DNA of 64,000 nucleotides. Source: Fulvivirga sediminis (lineage in GTDB: Bacteria; Bacteroidota; Bacteroidia; Cytophagales; Cyclobacteriaceae). The notes under the pieces were generated by a model. It was not told the origin of the DNA and did no database searches. It saw only the letters and a program-made list of their open reading frames with translations. The translations under genes were made by a program, and so were the position numbers. Positions 17,124 to 27,017 of this stretch are shown in pieces. Position 1 is the first letter of the stretch. Every line of letters starts with the position of its first letter. Location: the NCBI RefSeq assembly GCF_016757215.1, contig NZ_JAESIY010000007.1:62001-126000 (forward strand), written 5' to 3'.

Positions 17124-18773
17124 ATGTTTAACAATCTTTTTAAATCATTTGCTAATAGATCTTTGCAATTTAAGTTAGGGTCTGTGCTATTATCATTTCT
17201 ATTACTTGGGATCCTAAATTATTTAAGTGTTAATTTTTTTAAACAGATTCAGGAAACAGATACTGGTGTTGTAGATGCGGCTGGCAGGCAACGAATGCTA
17301 TCACAAAGGATAGCTTTCTATAGTGAACAAATAATGAGAGGTCAGGATGAGGTTAAGGGTGATTTAAAAAGTGCATTGAGACTCTGTAATACATCTTTAA
17401 TAGCCCTTAAAGAAGGTGGCGTTGCTCCAGGAATTGCCAATGAAAAAGTGTTACCGCCTACAAGTAAGAACATTTTGCCCACTGTGTTAAAAGCTGAAGA
17501 TCTGTGGAATGAATATAGAAAAAACGCAAACATTTTAATAGAGCAGAAGCTTTACTTAGATACTTTAATAGAAGTTACGTCCATGGATACAGCGGGTGTA
17601 ATAAATCACACTGAAAAGAAAAGTATTCTTAACCCAAAGACCTTGACTGCCATTACATTTATTGAACAAAATGCTGGTGAGATGCTTGTAAGGTTTAATA
17701 ATATGGTGAAACGTTATGTTGAAGAAAGTAATGAAAAGCAGTCAGGTCTAGGAAAATTATTATTATCCCTATTGTCTTTAAATATTTTAATGGTGGGTGT
17801 AGGTTTTTACATAACAAATAAGTTTATAAAAAAACCTATTTGGGAAATTATTAATTATATAAAGCATTTGAGCAAGGGAGATCTGACTTATCAAATCAAT
17901 CATAGTAGTAATGACGAAATTGGTACAGCTATTCAAAATCTTGGTAAACTGGAAGTAAACCTTAGAAGTGCCTCAAAATTTGCTATGGAAATTGGAAACG
18001 GGCAATTTGAATCAGATTTTGTAGTCGAGGGAGACAAAGATCAATTGGGTCTTGCATTACTAGAAATGAGAGATCGACTTTTTGATATTTCAAAAGAAGA
18101 TCAAAAAAGGAATTGGGTTTCTGAGGGGTTAGCAAAATTTGGTGACATCCTTAGAAATAATCAAGGACATCTAGAAGGTATGACAGATAAAATTTTAGCT
18201 TATGTGGTAAAATATTTAGAGGCTAACCAAGGGGTGATGTTTATTGTAAATGATGATGAAAAGGATAATCCTTATTTGGAAATGGTGTCGTATTATGCTT
18301 GGGGAAATAAAAAATTCTTAAAAGGTCGCGTTGAAAAAGGTGAAGGACTAGCAGGACGTGCATGGATAGAGCAAAATACTGTTTACTTAAAAGAGGTGCC
18401 TAATGATTATGTAAAAATTACTTCTGGTCTGGGCGATACTAATCCGAAAAGTATATTAGTAGTTCCTCTTAAATTGAACGAAGAGATATATGGTATTATC
18501 GAGATTGCTTCATTAAATGTATATGAAAGTTACCAAATTGAATTTGTAGAAAAATTGGCCGAAAATGTGGCTTCAACAATATCAACCTTGAGAGTAAATG
18601 AAAGGACGCGAAGACTTCTTGAACAAACTCAACAACAAACAGAAGAAATGAGGGCTCAAGAAGAAGAAATGCGCCAAAACATGGAGGAATTAACAGCTAC
18701 ACAGGAAGAAATGCAACGCAAAGAAAAAGAATACCTTGAAAAGATTAATGAACTTGAAAATCGAAGCCACTAA
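17124..18773 (+). CDS. Membrane sensor: NarX/PilJ-type sensing domain, HAMP, GAF, coiled coil
   Basis: 549 residues. Transmembrane segment 1 lies at about 16-38, followed by the P-box-like motif DAAGRQRMLSQRIA (51-64) of the PilJ/NarX N-terminal sensor family, a periplasmic helical domain to about 205, transmembrane segment 2 (about 208-228), HAMP (about 229-282), a GAF domain (about 335-490, containing GLAGRAWIEQ and ILVVPLKLNEEIYGII) and a C-terminal coiled coil of EEM/QQT repeats. No kinase or cyclase domain is present, so it must pass its signal through a partner. In NarX the P-box senses nitrate/nitrite; that ligand here is inference. Likely co-transcribed with the broken barrel upstream. 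Confidence 0.85.
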   Translation: MFNNLFKSFANRSLQFKLGSVLLSFLLLGILNYLSVNFFKQIQETDTGVVDAAGRQRMLSQRIAFYSEQIMRGQDEVKGDLKSALRLCNTSLIALKEGGVAPGIANEKVLPPTSKNILPTVLKAEDLWNEYRKNANILIEQKLYLDTLIEVTSMDTAGVINHTEKKSILNPKTLTAITFIEQNAGEMLVRFNNMVKRYVEESNEKQSGLGKLLLSLLSLNILMVGVGFYITNKFIKKPIWEIINYIKHLSKGDLTYQINHSSNDEIGTAIQNLGKLEVNLRSASKFAMEIGNGQFESDFVVEGDKDQLGLALLEMRDRLFDISKEDQKRNWVSEGLAKFGDILRNNQGHLEGMTDKILAYVVKYLEANQGVMFIVNDDEKDNPYLEMVSYYAWGNKKFLKGRVEKGEGLAGRAWIEQNTVYLKEVPNDYVKITSGLGDTNPKSILVVPLKLNEEIYGIIEIASLNVYESYQIEFVEKLAENVASTISTLRVNERTRRLLEQTQQQTEEMRAQEEEMRQNMEELTATQEEMQRKEKEYLEKINELENRSH

Positions 18774-19069
18774 ATGATTTTGTGTATTTGTCATTAACGA
18801 ACGATTCAATAACACACCCGATCGTTAGCACTAATACACTAACTAACACTCTATAGACTTCAGTGTGCTGTATTTTTTCTATTTCTGAACGCTTTGACTG
18901 CAACTTCCCCTTCAGCTCGTTTGTGGCGACAACTTTAGTGGTTTTCATCTCTTTTCTCGCAGAGTTGAATATACTGGAAATCAATTCCAACACTTAGAAA
19001 GTAATAGATTGAGATTTTTTGTGGATTAATACTAAAATTAAATGAGAATATCATTAACAATCTTGAAGT

Positions 19070-21700
19070 TTACTCGAAGTCATAGAGTCTTTTGGCCTCA
19101 TCTTCTTTGAATTTCATGATTAATTGCAGTGATTCTTGAACGGCATCAGTACATAATACCAGAAGTGAACCTTCCTCTGCTGTGTTTATAGCAATGGCTA
19201 CAGCTTCATTCTCTTGAGTAATAATAGATACTGGCTTATTAGGATCTACACTTTTTATACCACTATAAACCATTTCAATAATTTCATCTTCAGTTTTACC
19301 TCTCAGGTTTTTATCTTGTCTTATAATGACTTTATCAAACATACTGGCAGCTACAGCTCCTATTTCTATATTATCTTCCACTCTTCTGTCTCCAATTCCT
19401 GCTATAATGCCCACTTTAGGATAACCGTCCATTTTATCTATCATTTGCTTTAGGGCACTGAGACCGGCAGGATTGTGAGCATAATCTACCAAAACATCGA
19501 AATGCCTGAATCTAAACATATTAAGCCTTCCGGGAGTCAGAGCAGGAGAAGGAACAAATGATTCTAACGCCAGCTTCATATCCTCGATAGAAAAATTTTC
19601 AATATAGCCCGCTAGTACCGCAGGTAGTAGATTTTGGATCATGAAAATGGCTTTTCCTTCAAAGGTTAGGGGTACATTTATAGCCTTAGAAACTCGCATT
19701 TTCCATTCTCCTTTGCAAATGGTGATATATCCGTTTTCATAGATAGCGTACAAACCACCTGATTTTCCATGTTTGATAATTCTCTCATTATTTTCATCCA
19801 AAGAAAAGAGCGCGACATTGGATTTTACACTTTCTCGCATTTCATATACTAAATCATCATCTGCATTGAGTATAGCATAACCATGAGGAAATACAGTATC
19901 AGGTATAACACTCTTTACCCTAGCTAGTTGCTCTATAGTTTCAATGCCTTTTAAGCCCAGATGGTCAGCAGCAACATTAGTTACAATGCCGATATCACAA
20001 TTTTTAAATGCTAATCCAGCTCTTAACAAACCACCTCTAGCCGATTCTAATACAGCAAAATCTACTGTCGGATCTTTAAGTACAAATTCAGCACTGGCAG
20101 GTCCTGTACAATCACCGGCCATCATAAGCCTATTTTGAATGTAAACACCGTCTGTGGTAGTATAGCCCACCTTGTAGCCTTTCATTCTTGCCATATGAGC
20201 AATGAGACGGGTGGTAGTAGTTTTTCCGTTTGTGCCTGCTACAGCTATTATAGGAATTCTGGAAGAGGAGCCAAGAGGATAAAGCATATCCAAGACATGT
20301 CCGGCTACATTTCTAGGTAACCCTTTAGTAGGAGACAGGTGCATTCTAAATCCCGGCCCTGCATTAACCTCTAATACTGCGCCACCGGTTTCAGGAAGAG
20401 GCTGACCAATATCCGTGGTAATAATATCTATGCCACATATATCCAAGTCTATGATTTTGGCTATGCGCTCTGCCATAAAAATATTATATGGATGTACAAG
20501 GTCAGTTACATCCTCAGCCGTGCCGCCTGTACTTAAATTAGCAGTGTCCTTGAGCTTGAGTACCTCGCCATCATTTAATACAGAAAGAGGTGTAAGTCCT
20601 TTTTCTTCTAAAATATTTAAGGTCATATCATTAACCTCTATAAGGGTAAGTACCTTTTCATGCCCATAGCCGCGCTTGGGGTCCTGATTTGTCAGGTCTA
20701 TAAGCCCTTGAATAGTAGTTTTTCCATCACCAACAATATGTGCGGCAGTACGTATCGATGCTGCTACCAGTTTATAATTAATGACTAATAAGCGATAATC
20801 TTCACCTTCTAAATATCTTTCTATAATGATAGCATTGGAAATTAACTTTGCAGAGGCAAAGCCATGTAGTGCCTCATTCCAGGTTTGAATATTGGTGGTA
20901 ATTCCTCTGCCGTGGTTGCCACTGACTGGTTTAATTACCAGAGGATACCCGATATAGTTCACGGAAGCTTTTAATTCCTCTTCCGTTCTTATGATTTCTC
21001 CTCTAGGAACGGGTACTTCTGACTTTTCTAATAGAAATTTCGTATCCTCTTTATCACACGCTATTTCTACCCCAATATTGCTGGTTTGACTGGTTACAGT
21101 GGCCTGAATTCTTTTTTGATTTACTCCATATCCCAATTGACAGAGTGAGTTCTGGTTTAAGCGCATCCATGGAATATTTCTGGCTTCAGCTTCTTCTATA
21201 ATAGATCCGGTACTAGGCCCTAGCCTTACCTTTTCTCTTATTTGCCTCATTATCTGAATATCTGCTTCAAGATCGTAAGGCTTATTCTCTACCAGTGCCA
21301 TGGCCAACCTTACAGCAGCTTTAGCCGAATATAGACCAACTTCTTCTTCCATATATGAGAATACCACATTGTAAACCCCTTCCTCTCCATAACCACGTGT
21401 TCTGCCAAAGCCGGTATCCATTCCCGCCAAGGTTTGGATTTCCAGTGCTATGTGTTCTATCACATGACCGATCCATGTTCCGGCTTCAACCCTCATAAAA
21501 AATCCACCGGGGCATCCTTCTGAGCATGAATGCTCATAGAGGGTGGGCAATTTTTCTTTTATTCTTTCATGAAAACCATCAATAGTATTGGTAGGTCTCT
21601 GCTCCATATCACCGATGTCCAGCACCATTACTATCAATTTATGCCTGTTTACAGACCAATAATTTGGGCCACGAAGGGCGTGTATATCTCTAATAATCAT
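19070..21700 (-). CDS. cphA: Cyanophycin synthetase
   Basis: Makes cyanophycin (multi-L-arginyl-poly-L-aspartate), an ATP-dependent nitrogen storage polymer in the cytoplasm. 876 residues, the usual CphA length. The N-terminal domain (1-160) precedes an ATP-grasp domain that adds one amino acid (about 215-480; SGNHGRGITTNI, VLEVNAGPGFRMHLSP) and a Mur-ligase-like domain with Walker A GTNGKTTTT at 489-497, later DYAHNPAGL and GIGDRR. The gene is divergent from cyanophycinase with a 116-bp shared upstream region, so synthesis and breakdown are paired. Intact. Confidence 0.96.
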   Translation of the reverse strand: MIIRDIHALRGPNYWSVNRHKLIVMVLDIGDMEQRPTNTIDGFHERIKEKLPTLYEHSCSEGCPGGFFMRVEAGTWIGHVIEHIALEIQTLAGMDTGFGRTRGYGEEGVYNVVFSYMEEEVGLYSAKAAVRLAMALVENKPYDLEADIQIMRQIREKVRLGPSTGSIIEEAEARNIPWMRLNQNSLCQLGYGVNQKRIQATVTSQTSNIGVEIACDKEDTKFLLEKSEVPVPRGEIIRTEEELKASVNYIGYPLVIKPVSGNHGRGITTNIQTWNEALHGFASAKLISNAIIIERYLEGEDYRLLVINYKLVAASIRTAAHIVGDGKTTIQGLIDLTNQDPKRGYGHEKVLTLIEVNDMTLNILEEKGLTPLSVLNDGEVLKLKDTANLSTGGTAEDVTDLVHPYNIFMAERIAKIIDLDICGIDIITTDIGQPLPETGGAVLEVNAGPGFRMHLSPTKGLPRNVAGHVLDMLYPLGSSSRIPIIAVAGTNGKTTTTRLIAHMARMKGYKVGYTTTDGVYIQNRLMMAGDCTGPASAEFVLKDPTVDFAVLESARGGLLRAGLAFKNCDIGIVTNVAADHLGLKGIETIEQLARVKSVIPDTVFPHGYAILNADDDLVYEMRESVKSNVALFSLDENNERIIKHGKSGGLYAIYENGYITICKGEWKMRVSKAINVPLTFEGKAIFMIQNLLPAVLAGYIENFSIEDMKLALESFVPSPALTPGRLNMFRFRHFDVLVDYAHNPAGLSALKQMIDKMDGYPKVGIIAGIGDRRVEDNIEIGAVAASMFDKVIIRQDKNLRGKTEDEIIEMVYSGIKSVDPNKPVSIITQENEAVAIAINTAEEGSLLVLCTDAVQESLQLIMKFKEDEAKRLYDFE

Positions 21701-21816
21701 TAAAATGGGATTAGTTTACAGGCGGGCTATTATTTTATATAAATGTAGGTTATTTAATAGAATTAATAACCATTTTTGTGATAGTATATATAATATATTA
21801 AAAAATTACAAAGTAA

Positions 21817-22662
21817 GTGATAAAAGGAACGTTAATACCAGTAGGTGGGAGTGAAGCAAAGGGAAAGAGGGAGAAGTACGGACTTGATTTTATTGAGGAA
21901 GGTATTCTTGCTAATGTAGTAAAAGAGTGTGGGGGGCCGGACTGTAAAATTATAGTCATACCCACGGCATCCAGCATTCCTCGAAAGGTGGGAGGCAATT
22001 ACCTGAAAGCTTTTAAAGAATTAGGATGTACTAATGTTTCTGTTTCTCATATTAACGACAGAGAACAGTGTAATGATGAAGAAACGTTAAAGCACTTCCA
22101 GAGCTCACATTGTGTCATGTTTTCTGGCGGTGATCAGTCAAGAATTGCTGATATTATTGGGGGTACTGAGTTACACGCATTGCTAATGAAGAAAGTGCAA
22201 AAGGAGAAATTTGTGATAGCAGGTACAAGTGCAGGCGCTATGGCTATGTCTCATCAAATGATTGCTGGAGGTAGCATTAAGGAAGCCATTATTAAAGGTG
22301 CCGTTTTAATGAGTAAAGGGCTAGGATTTATGCCTGAACTTGTTATTGATACACATTTTATAAGAAGAGGGAGGTTTGGGCGATTGGCAGAAGCTATTGC
22401 TATACACCCCAAATTAATAGGGATTGGGCTGGCTGAAGATACAGGCCTTGTCATTAAAAATGACCACTTCAAAGTAATTGGTTCCGGTATGGTGGTGGTG
22501 CTAGATGCCAGTGGGTTAACACATAATGCGCATGGACATTTAGAGAATGGAACGCCTATTTCGCTCTCAAATCTCAAAACCCATATTTTGGCTAATGGAG
22601 ATCAGTTTAGGGTAGAAGACGAAAAAATATCAGTTATCTCCATCCATGGTTCGATCTTCTAA
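21817..22662 (+). CDS. cphB: Cyanophycinase
   Basis: Serine exopeptidase of the S51 family that releases beta-Asp-Arg dipeptides from cyanophycin. 281 residues. The start is GTG 21817 (MIKGTLIPVGGSEAKG); no ATG is available before the conserved N-terminal strand. The nucleophile elbow GTSAGAMAM puts the catalytic Ser at residue 138; MFSGGDQSR and GIGLAEDTGLVI are further family motifs. It lies head-to-head with cphA and ends 3 bp before the isoaspartyl peptidase gene on the other strand. Probably cytosolic: no signal peptide. Confidence 0.95.
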   Translation: MIKGTLIPVGGSEAKGKREKYGLDFIEEGILANVVKECGGPDCKIIVIPTASSIPRKVGGNYLKAFKELGCTNVSVSHINDREQCNDEETLKHFQSSHCVMFSGGDQSRIADIIGGTELHALLMKKVQKEKFVIAGTSAGAMAMSHQMIAGGSIKEAIIKGAVLMSKGLGFMPELVIDTHFIRRGRFGRLAEAIAIHPKLIGIGLAEDTGLVIKNDHFKVIGSGMVVVLDASGLTHNAHGHLENGTPISLSNLKTHILANGDQFRVEDEKISVISIHGSIF

Positions 22663-22665
22663 CTA

Positions 22666-23595
22666 TCAAGCATATATATATACTTGGTTCTTACCTTGAG
22701 AATTTCTATGTCCTCGATACATGCCTTCGGTATTAAAAGATAAAGAAGTGTTTCCTTGAGAATCAACTGCGACTAAGCCGCCATCGCCACCAATTTTAGG
22801 TAAACGATGTTGAATGACTTCCTTGCAGGCCGCAGCTAGGCTTAAGTTTTTATACTCCATCAGGCAGCTTACATCATAGGCCACAACACCACGAATAAAG
22901 AACTCTCCACTACCGGTGCATGACACAGCGCAGGTGAGATTGTTCGCGTAGTTGCCAGCACCAATCATTGGACTATCACCAATGCGACCAAATCTCTTAT
23001 TAGTCATGCCACCGGTAGAGGTGGCTGCAGCCAGGTTGCCATATTGATCTAAGGCTACAGCCCCTACGGTGCCGAATTTTTCATCTATATTAGACGAATG
23101 GTCCAATTGAAACTGGTCGGTATTTTTTAATCTCTGCCACTGTTTATATCGAAATTCATCATAAAAATAAGAGGCGTCTTCAAAATTGCAGCCCATTTCA
23201 CGAGCAAATTCTTCAGCACCCTTACCTGACAAAAATACATGTCCTGATTTTTCCATGACTAACCTTGTTAGCTTTATAGGGTTTTTTATCCCCGAGATAG
23301 CCGATACAGCACCGGCCTGAAGGTTCTTTCCTTCCATAATAGAAGCATCCATTTCATGAGTGCCTGCAGCGGTAAATACAGCACCTTTACCTGCATTAAA
23401 AAGTGGGCAGTCTTCAAGAAAGGTAACTACTGCTTCCACTGCATCCAGAGAAGATTTGCCTTTTTCCAGTATTTTATAACCTATATCTAACGCACCTTGC
23501 ATCGCCTCCAAGTAAGAATGTTCTTGCTCTGGGGTTATGGATTTTTTTAGAATAGTTCCTGCTCCACCATGAAGAGCCAATGCTATATTGGTCAT
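22666..23595 (-). CDS. iaaA: Isoaspartyl peptidase / plant-type L-asparaginase
   Basis: N-terminal-nucleophile hydrolase that splits beta-aspartyl dipeptides, including the beta-Asp-Arg produced by cyanophycinase, so it completes the degradation path. 309 residues from ATG 23595 (MTNIALALHGGAGTI); eight upstream in-frame residues are unlikely because the start lies 1 nt after the preceding gene. The autocleavage site is visible as FGTVGAVALD with Thr176 as the new N-terminal nucleophile, followed by AAATSTGGMTNKRFGRIGD. DASIMEGKNLQAGAVSAI is typical of the alpha chain. No signal peptide. Confidence 0.94.
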   Translation of the reverse strand: MTNIALALHGGAGTILKKSITPEQEHSYLEAMQGALDIGYKILEKGKSSLDAVEAVVTFLEDCPLFNAGKGAVFTAAGTHEMDASIMEGKNLQAGAVSAISGIKNPIKLTRLVMEKSGHVFLSGKGAEEFAREMGCNFEDASYFYDEFRYKQWQRLKNTDQFQLDHSSNIDEKFGTVGAVALDQYGNLAAATSTGGMTNKRFGRIGDSPMIGAGNYANNLTCAVSCTGSGEFFIRGVVAYDVSCLMEYKNLSLAAACKEVIQHRLPKIGGDGGLVAVDSQGNTSLSFNTEGMYRGHRNSQGKNQVYIYA

Positions 23596-23596
23596 A

Positions 23597-23785
23597 TTAA
23601 TAAGTCTGAAGTTCCGCAAACAACTTCTGAAGCTCTAATCTGGTTTTGTTAAGTTTAAGAGCCAGATTGTCGAGCATAGACTCCTTCTGGGATTCTTCAA
23701 ATTCGAAATCTTCATCACATAAATTTGAGAATCTTCTCTTCAGCATGATCTTCTGTTCTCTCCAACTTCTAGTTATTTTCATCAT
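23597..23785 (-). CDS. CsbD-like small stress protein
   Basis: 62 residues beginning MMKITRSWREQKIMLKRRF (ATG at 23785 or 23782). The pattern W-x-x-x-K-x-x-L-K-x-x-F ... DEDFEFEESQKESML ... LALKLNKTRLELQKLF is that of short CsbD-like proteins of Bacteroidota, associated with general stress in other bacteria. Function is unknown. It is directly upstream of iaaA with a 1-nt gap, so the two should be translated from one message and link cyanophycin turnover with stress. Confidence 0.75.
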   Translation of the reverse strand: MMKITRSWREQKIMLKRRFSNLCDEDFEFEESQKESMLDNLALKLNKTRLELQKLFAELQTY

Positions 23786-24401
23786 TGCATTACCATTTAT
23801 ATTGTCTAATTAATTTTTTAAATGTCTCTTCTAAATTCAATGTTTAATAAAGAAAAAAAATGATGGCTTTATCTTTTTCAGGCACCTGTTAATTTTTAAT
23901 AAGAGCTAAAAAATCAGATGATTATTAAGTCTTATTGGAATAAAATTTCACAAAACCCAAAATTTGTAATTTTGATGATTAGCGGTTGAAGTTACTTCTT
24001 TATTAAGCAATTCTATAATATTACTTTCAATTGCTTCCGCAATAGAAGTGATATGGGTATCTATAGCAATATTTATAAAGGGACCCTGCATTCTAAATGC
24101 AGCTTTTTTCTTGCAAGAAAAATACAGTTAACAGAGATGAACTAACACTCCATAAATCAGTGAATTAAAAGTGTAAGACATACTCGGGTGCTCAGTGTAC
24201 CTCATAGCATTAATAACGTAAAATATTTATCTATTGTTAATTGTAACTCCTTCGGTTAGTCTTACAGTAGGCCTATCTGAATTTTTACGGTAATAAGATT
24301 CATAATATTCTTAGAAATGATAAACGAGTGTGTTTAAAAAATGAAAGGCCAAAACATTTCACCGCCTTGGCCCTTAAAATATTATTCATTAATATAAAGT
24401 A
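23786..24401. other. 616-bp gap with one doubtful small frame
   Basis: On the minus strand ATG 24091 to TGA 23948 encodes 47 residues (MQGPFINIAIDTHITSIAEA...), with the frame open a further 12 codons upstream. The acidic/hydrophobic pattern is protein-like and faintly recalls the C-terminal half of hibernation-promoting-factor proteins, but this is too weak to call. Otherwise AT-rich; a short palindrome CTTGCAAG lies at 24111-24118. Confidence 0.3.
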
Positions 24402-25916
24402 TTATTCATTACTCCCTAAACTAAGAGTTGTATCTCCAATCGTGGGTACAATAATGACGTCTATCCTACGATTTTGTGTTCTTCCCTGCTTGGTTTCATT
24501 GTTAGCTACCGGTTTACTCTCTCCATATCCAGTAGTGCTAAACCTCGATTTATCAATATTTATATTAGCACTTAAGTAGCTAAGAACGGCGGCAGCTCTT
24601 TGTTCAGAGAGCTCAAGGTTATTGTCATCCGCTCCCTGAGAATCAGTATGCCCTTCAATGACTACGCTGGCATTATCAAAGGTACCAATGGCCTTTTCAA
24701 GCTTAGCCAACAGAGCATAGTCTTCTTGTTTTATTTCTGCTTTGCCTATGTCAAAATTGACTCCCACCATTCTGATGATAATATTATCCTTTTGACGGAA
24801 AACAAGCGCTTCTTCAGCATTAAATATTTGTTGAATCTTGTCGAATTTACTGTCTATATCAGCGATACGATCAATTCTGGCTTGTAATACCTGCTGTCTT
24901 TTCTGGGCTTGCACGGCATCTTCAGAAAGCTGACCTTCCATATTTTCCTGTATTTTTTGTTGTTCAGCTAGCATTTCTGTCATATTTTGGTTGGCCATTT
25001 TGCTGTTATAAAGCTCGGCTTCCAGGCTTGAAATTCTGAATGCATCCTTGTTTGTTTTGGTCAATATTTCAGACACAGGACCCTGTATACCTTTGTCAAA
25101 TTTTAAATCGAGATTGAGGTTTTCACCTATTGTGTTTAAGGGCTCATATACCATAAGAATATAATCTTCTGCTTCGAAATCCCGGTCAGCCAAAATCTCC
25201 TCTTGCTGGGCAATGTTCATGGCTAATGATGCTTTATATTCAGCTTGCTTAGCTAAATATCTTGCTTCATCTGTATCGTAACGATTTTCTACCAGCTCTT
25301 TCTCTGCCTGATTAATTAGTCCTTTAGCTTCATTAAAAGTTTTAGGGGCACGTTTATCTACTTTGTTATCATCAGCGTGTTCTAATAATTTTTTTGCATT
25401 GGTAAGGTAATTAGCTTTTATAGATTCAAGCTCCGCTTTTCTATATAATTCAGAGGCTGTACTTGCTTTTTCCTTGGCGTCATCAGCATCTCCTTTTTCA
25501 AGTTCTTCGGCCGCATCTTTCATGGTTTCTTCAGCCTCCATCCAGCTGTCTTTGCTAAAGGATCCTGCTTCTGCATTAATAGCATCTTTTCTGGCAGATA
25601 ATGAGTTAGCAAACATAACCGCGCTTACTTTAGAATTATCGATGGCCTCTGTAAATTTTCCACCTGCCTGGGTTATATTTTGTTTAATTTCAGAGATTTC
25701 TCCGTCGTCTTTGTAAGCATCCTTAGCCTTTTTATAGGCCTCCATACCTTCTTCGTATGCTTTGGGAGATAATACATCGGCTTGTGATTCCGTGGCAGCT
25801 AACATGATCTTGTCCACATCATTAAAAAGCGATGTTTGCATTCCTTGGCCATAAATATAGGCGCCAGAAATAAACATGACCGTTATGGTGGTTAATAATT
25901 TTATTATTTTTCTCAT
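24402..25916 (-). CDS. OmpA-family outer membrane/peptidoglycan-binding protein with long coiled coil
   Basis: 504 residues. A signal peptide (MRKIIKLLTTITVMFISGAYIYGQ) precedes a long Ala/Glu/Lys-rich helical region (about 40-350) with DUF4398-like repeats (AEETMKDAAEELEKGDADDA). The C-terminal OmpA domain starts near 375 (VGVNFDIGKAEI) and holds VVIEGHTDSQGADDNNLELS and GYGESKPVANNETKQGR, the peptidoglycan-binding signature. It probably tethers the envelope to the wall. Its upstream region carries the shared promoter element described at 26003-26070. Confidence 0.88.
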   Translation of the reverse strand: MRKIIKLLTTITVMFISGAYIYGQGMQTSLFNDVDKIMLAATESQADVLSPKAYEEGMEAYKKAKDAYKDDGEISEIKQNITQAGGKFTEAIDNSKVSAVMFANSLSARKDAINAEAGSFSKDSWMEAEETMKDAAEELEKGDADDAKEKASTASELYRKAELESIKANYLTNAKKLLEHADDNKVDKRAPKTFNEAKGLINQAEKELVENRYDTDEARYLAKQAEYKASLAMNIAQQEEILADRDFEAEDYILMVYEPLNTIGENLNLDLKFDKGIQGPVSEILTKTNKDAFRISSLEAELYNSKMANQNMTEMLAEQQKIQENMEGQLSEDAVQAQKRQQVLQARIDRIADIDSKFDKIQQIFNAEEALVFRQKDNIIIRMVGVNFDIGKAEIKQEDYALLAKLEKAIGTFDNASVVIEGHTDSQGADDNNLELSEQRAAAVLSYLSANINIDKSRFSTTGYGESKPVANNETKQGRTQNRRIDVIIVPTIGDTTLSLGSNE

Positions 25917-26002
25917 ATGATTTTTATCGATTTTAATCGACTTTAACTTCTAAATAGTTGGTTTATATACCGAAAAGAATTTTTATTTCTTTTTAGCTAT
26001 GA

Positions 26003-26070
26003 TAAAGTTCACTCATTTATGTGAGGAGTATGTTATACAATCATTCTTGTATATTACATATATCACACAC
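26003..26070 (-). promoter_or_regulatory. Shared promoter element, site of the OmpA gene
   Basis: Reading toward the gene: GTGTGTGATATATGTAA (26070-26054), 15 nt, GTATAA (26038-26033), 22 nt, -7-like box GAACTTTA (26010-26003), 86 nt before the OmpA ATG. Same order and spacing as at 26416, 27605, 33628 and 35190. Confidence 0.6.
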
Positions 26071-26134
26071 CTGTCTATATATCACTCTTAATCAACGAAA
26101 TTCTTCTTTTTTATCTCCAAGAGTCCATCTAAGG

Positions 26135-26362
26135 TTAAACGGCATATGGATTCATTTTTTGTTTTAGAAAATAAACAACTCGTTTAAAAGGGTTACGAGG
26201 ATACCACCCCAATAATGAGGCGTCATTGATGTAAATGGGGTTATCGGGATGGTATTTACAAACTACGAATTCACTTTTATTAAACTCTATGGTGGCCTTC
26301 TTTCCCCTCTTGTTTTGAATATGGAGCGGCAACCCCATAGACATGATTATCATTTTATTCAT
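26135..26362 (-). CDS. Small hypothetical protein
   Basis: 75 residues, MNKMIIMSMGLPLHIQNKR..., with a strand-rich middle (KKATIEFNKSEFVVCKYH) and a basic C-terminus (FKRVVYFLKQKMNPYAV). No signal peptide or known motif. It sits between two promoters of the shared-element group, but no such element precedes it. It could be real because the composition is protein-like and no other frame competes; evidence is modest. Confidence 0.45.
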   Translation of the reverse strand: MNKMIIMSMGLPLHIQNKRGKKATIEFNKSEFVVCKYHPDNPIYINDASLLGWYPRNPFKRVVYFLKQKMNPYAV

Positions 26363-26415
26363 ATTGGTAAGGTTTACAATTACCTATACGAATTCCATAC
26401 AGTTAATTGACTAAA

Positions 26416-26483
26416 ACCTGTGATCTATATAATACTCCTGATTTACTCTGTAAGGTATAGCGTGTTAATGATTGACAACTTTG
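26416..26483 (+). promoter_or_regulatory. Shared promoter element, site of the lipoprotein gene
   Basis: ACCTGTGATCTATATAA (26416-26432), 15 nt, CTGTAA (26448-26453), 22 nt, -7-like box CAACTTTG (26476-26483), 64 nt before the ATG at 26548. Confidence 0.6.
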
Positions 26484-26547
26484 CAACAGTGGTTTCTGAA
26501 ATACAATTTAGCAAAACCCTTCTATTCTACCCTTTAAATAACTTATC

Positions 26548-26994
26548 ATGAAAAGATCATTAATGTCTGTATTTATTTTATCCGGGCTCTTGTGCACGGT
26601 GCTATCAGGATGTACACCTGCAACAGACGAACCCTCAAAAGATATAGAGCTCATAGACCAAAACCCTGAAGAAGATATGATTCAGGCTAAGGATGATTAT
26701 CTCACCGAAATTGAGCAGTATAAAGCTGAGATGTCATCAAAAATCGATGAAAATGAGCGGGTTATATCTGCATATAAAGACAGTGTGGATACTGGTCCAA
26801 GGTTTAATAAAATGGAATACAAAGTGGAGATAAATCACCTTGAAACCAAAAACAATGAACTGAAAGACCGCCTGAATGATTACGAAACTGATGGGGAAAG
26901 TGATGATTGGCAAACTTTTAAATCCGAATTCAACCACGATATGGATGAAATGGGAACGAGTTTTAAAAACCTGTTCGAGAGGAATGTCGAATAA
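26548..26994 (+). CDS. Small coiled-coil lipoprotein
   Basis: 148 residues. Lipoprotein signal with lipobox LSGC (MKRSLMSVFILSGLLCTVLSGC, cleavage before Cys22), then a strongly charged helical body (AKDDYLTEIEQYKAEMSSKI ... EINHLETKNNELKDRLNDYE) likely to form a coiled coil. The position of an Asp/Thr-rich stretch directly after the Cys favours surface or periplasmic exposure, not determined. Function unknown; the promoter and neighbours suggest an envelope-stress role shared with the OmpA gene. Confidence 0.8.
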   Translation: MKRSLMSVFILSGLLCTVLSGCTPATDEPSKDIELIDQNPEEDMIQAKDDYLTEIEQYKAEMSSKIDENERVISAYKDSVDTGPRFNKMEYKVEINHLETKNNELKDRLNDYETDGESDDWQTFKSEFNHDMDEMGTSFKNLFERNVE

Positions 26995-27017
26995 GCATTT
27001 TAAACAAAACTTAAAAT

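Noticed and set aside
18745-18993. 82-codon minus-strand frame with a hydrophobic segment after the sensor gene
   Set aside because: It overlaps the 3' end of the sensor gene by 29 bp on the opposite strand, and has no recognisable family or promoter; a small membrane protein remains possible.
23948-24091. 47-codon frame as a hibernation-factor fragment
   Set aside because: Similarity is too faint and the length too short to name it; left as a note in the gap entry.
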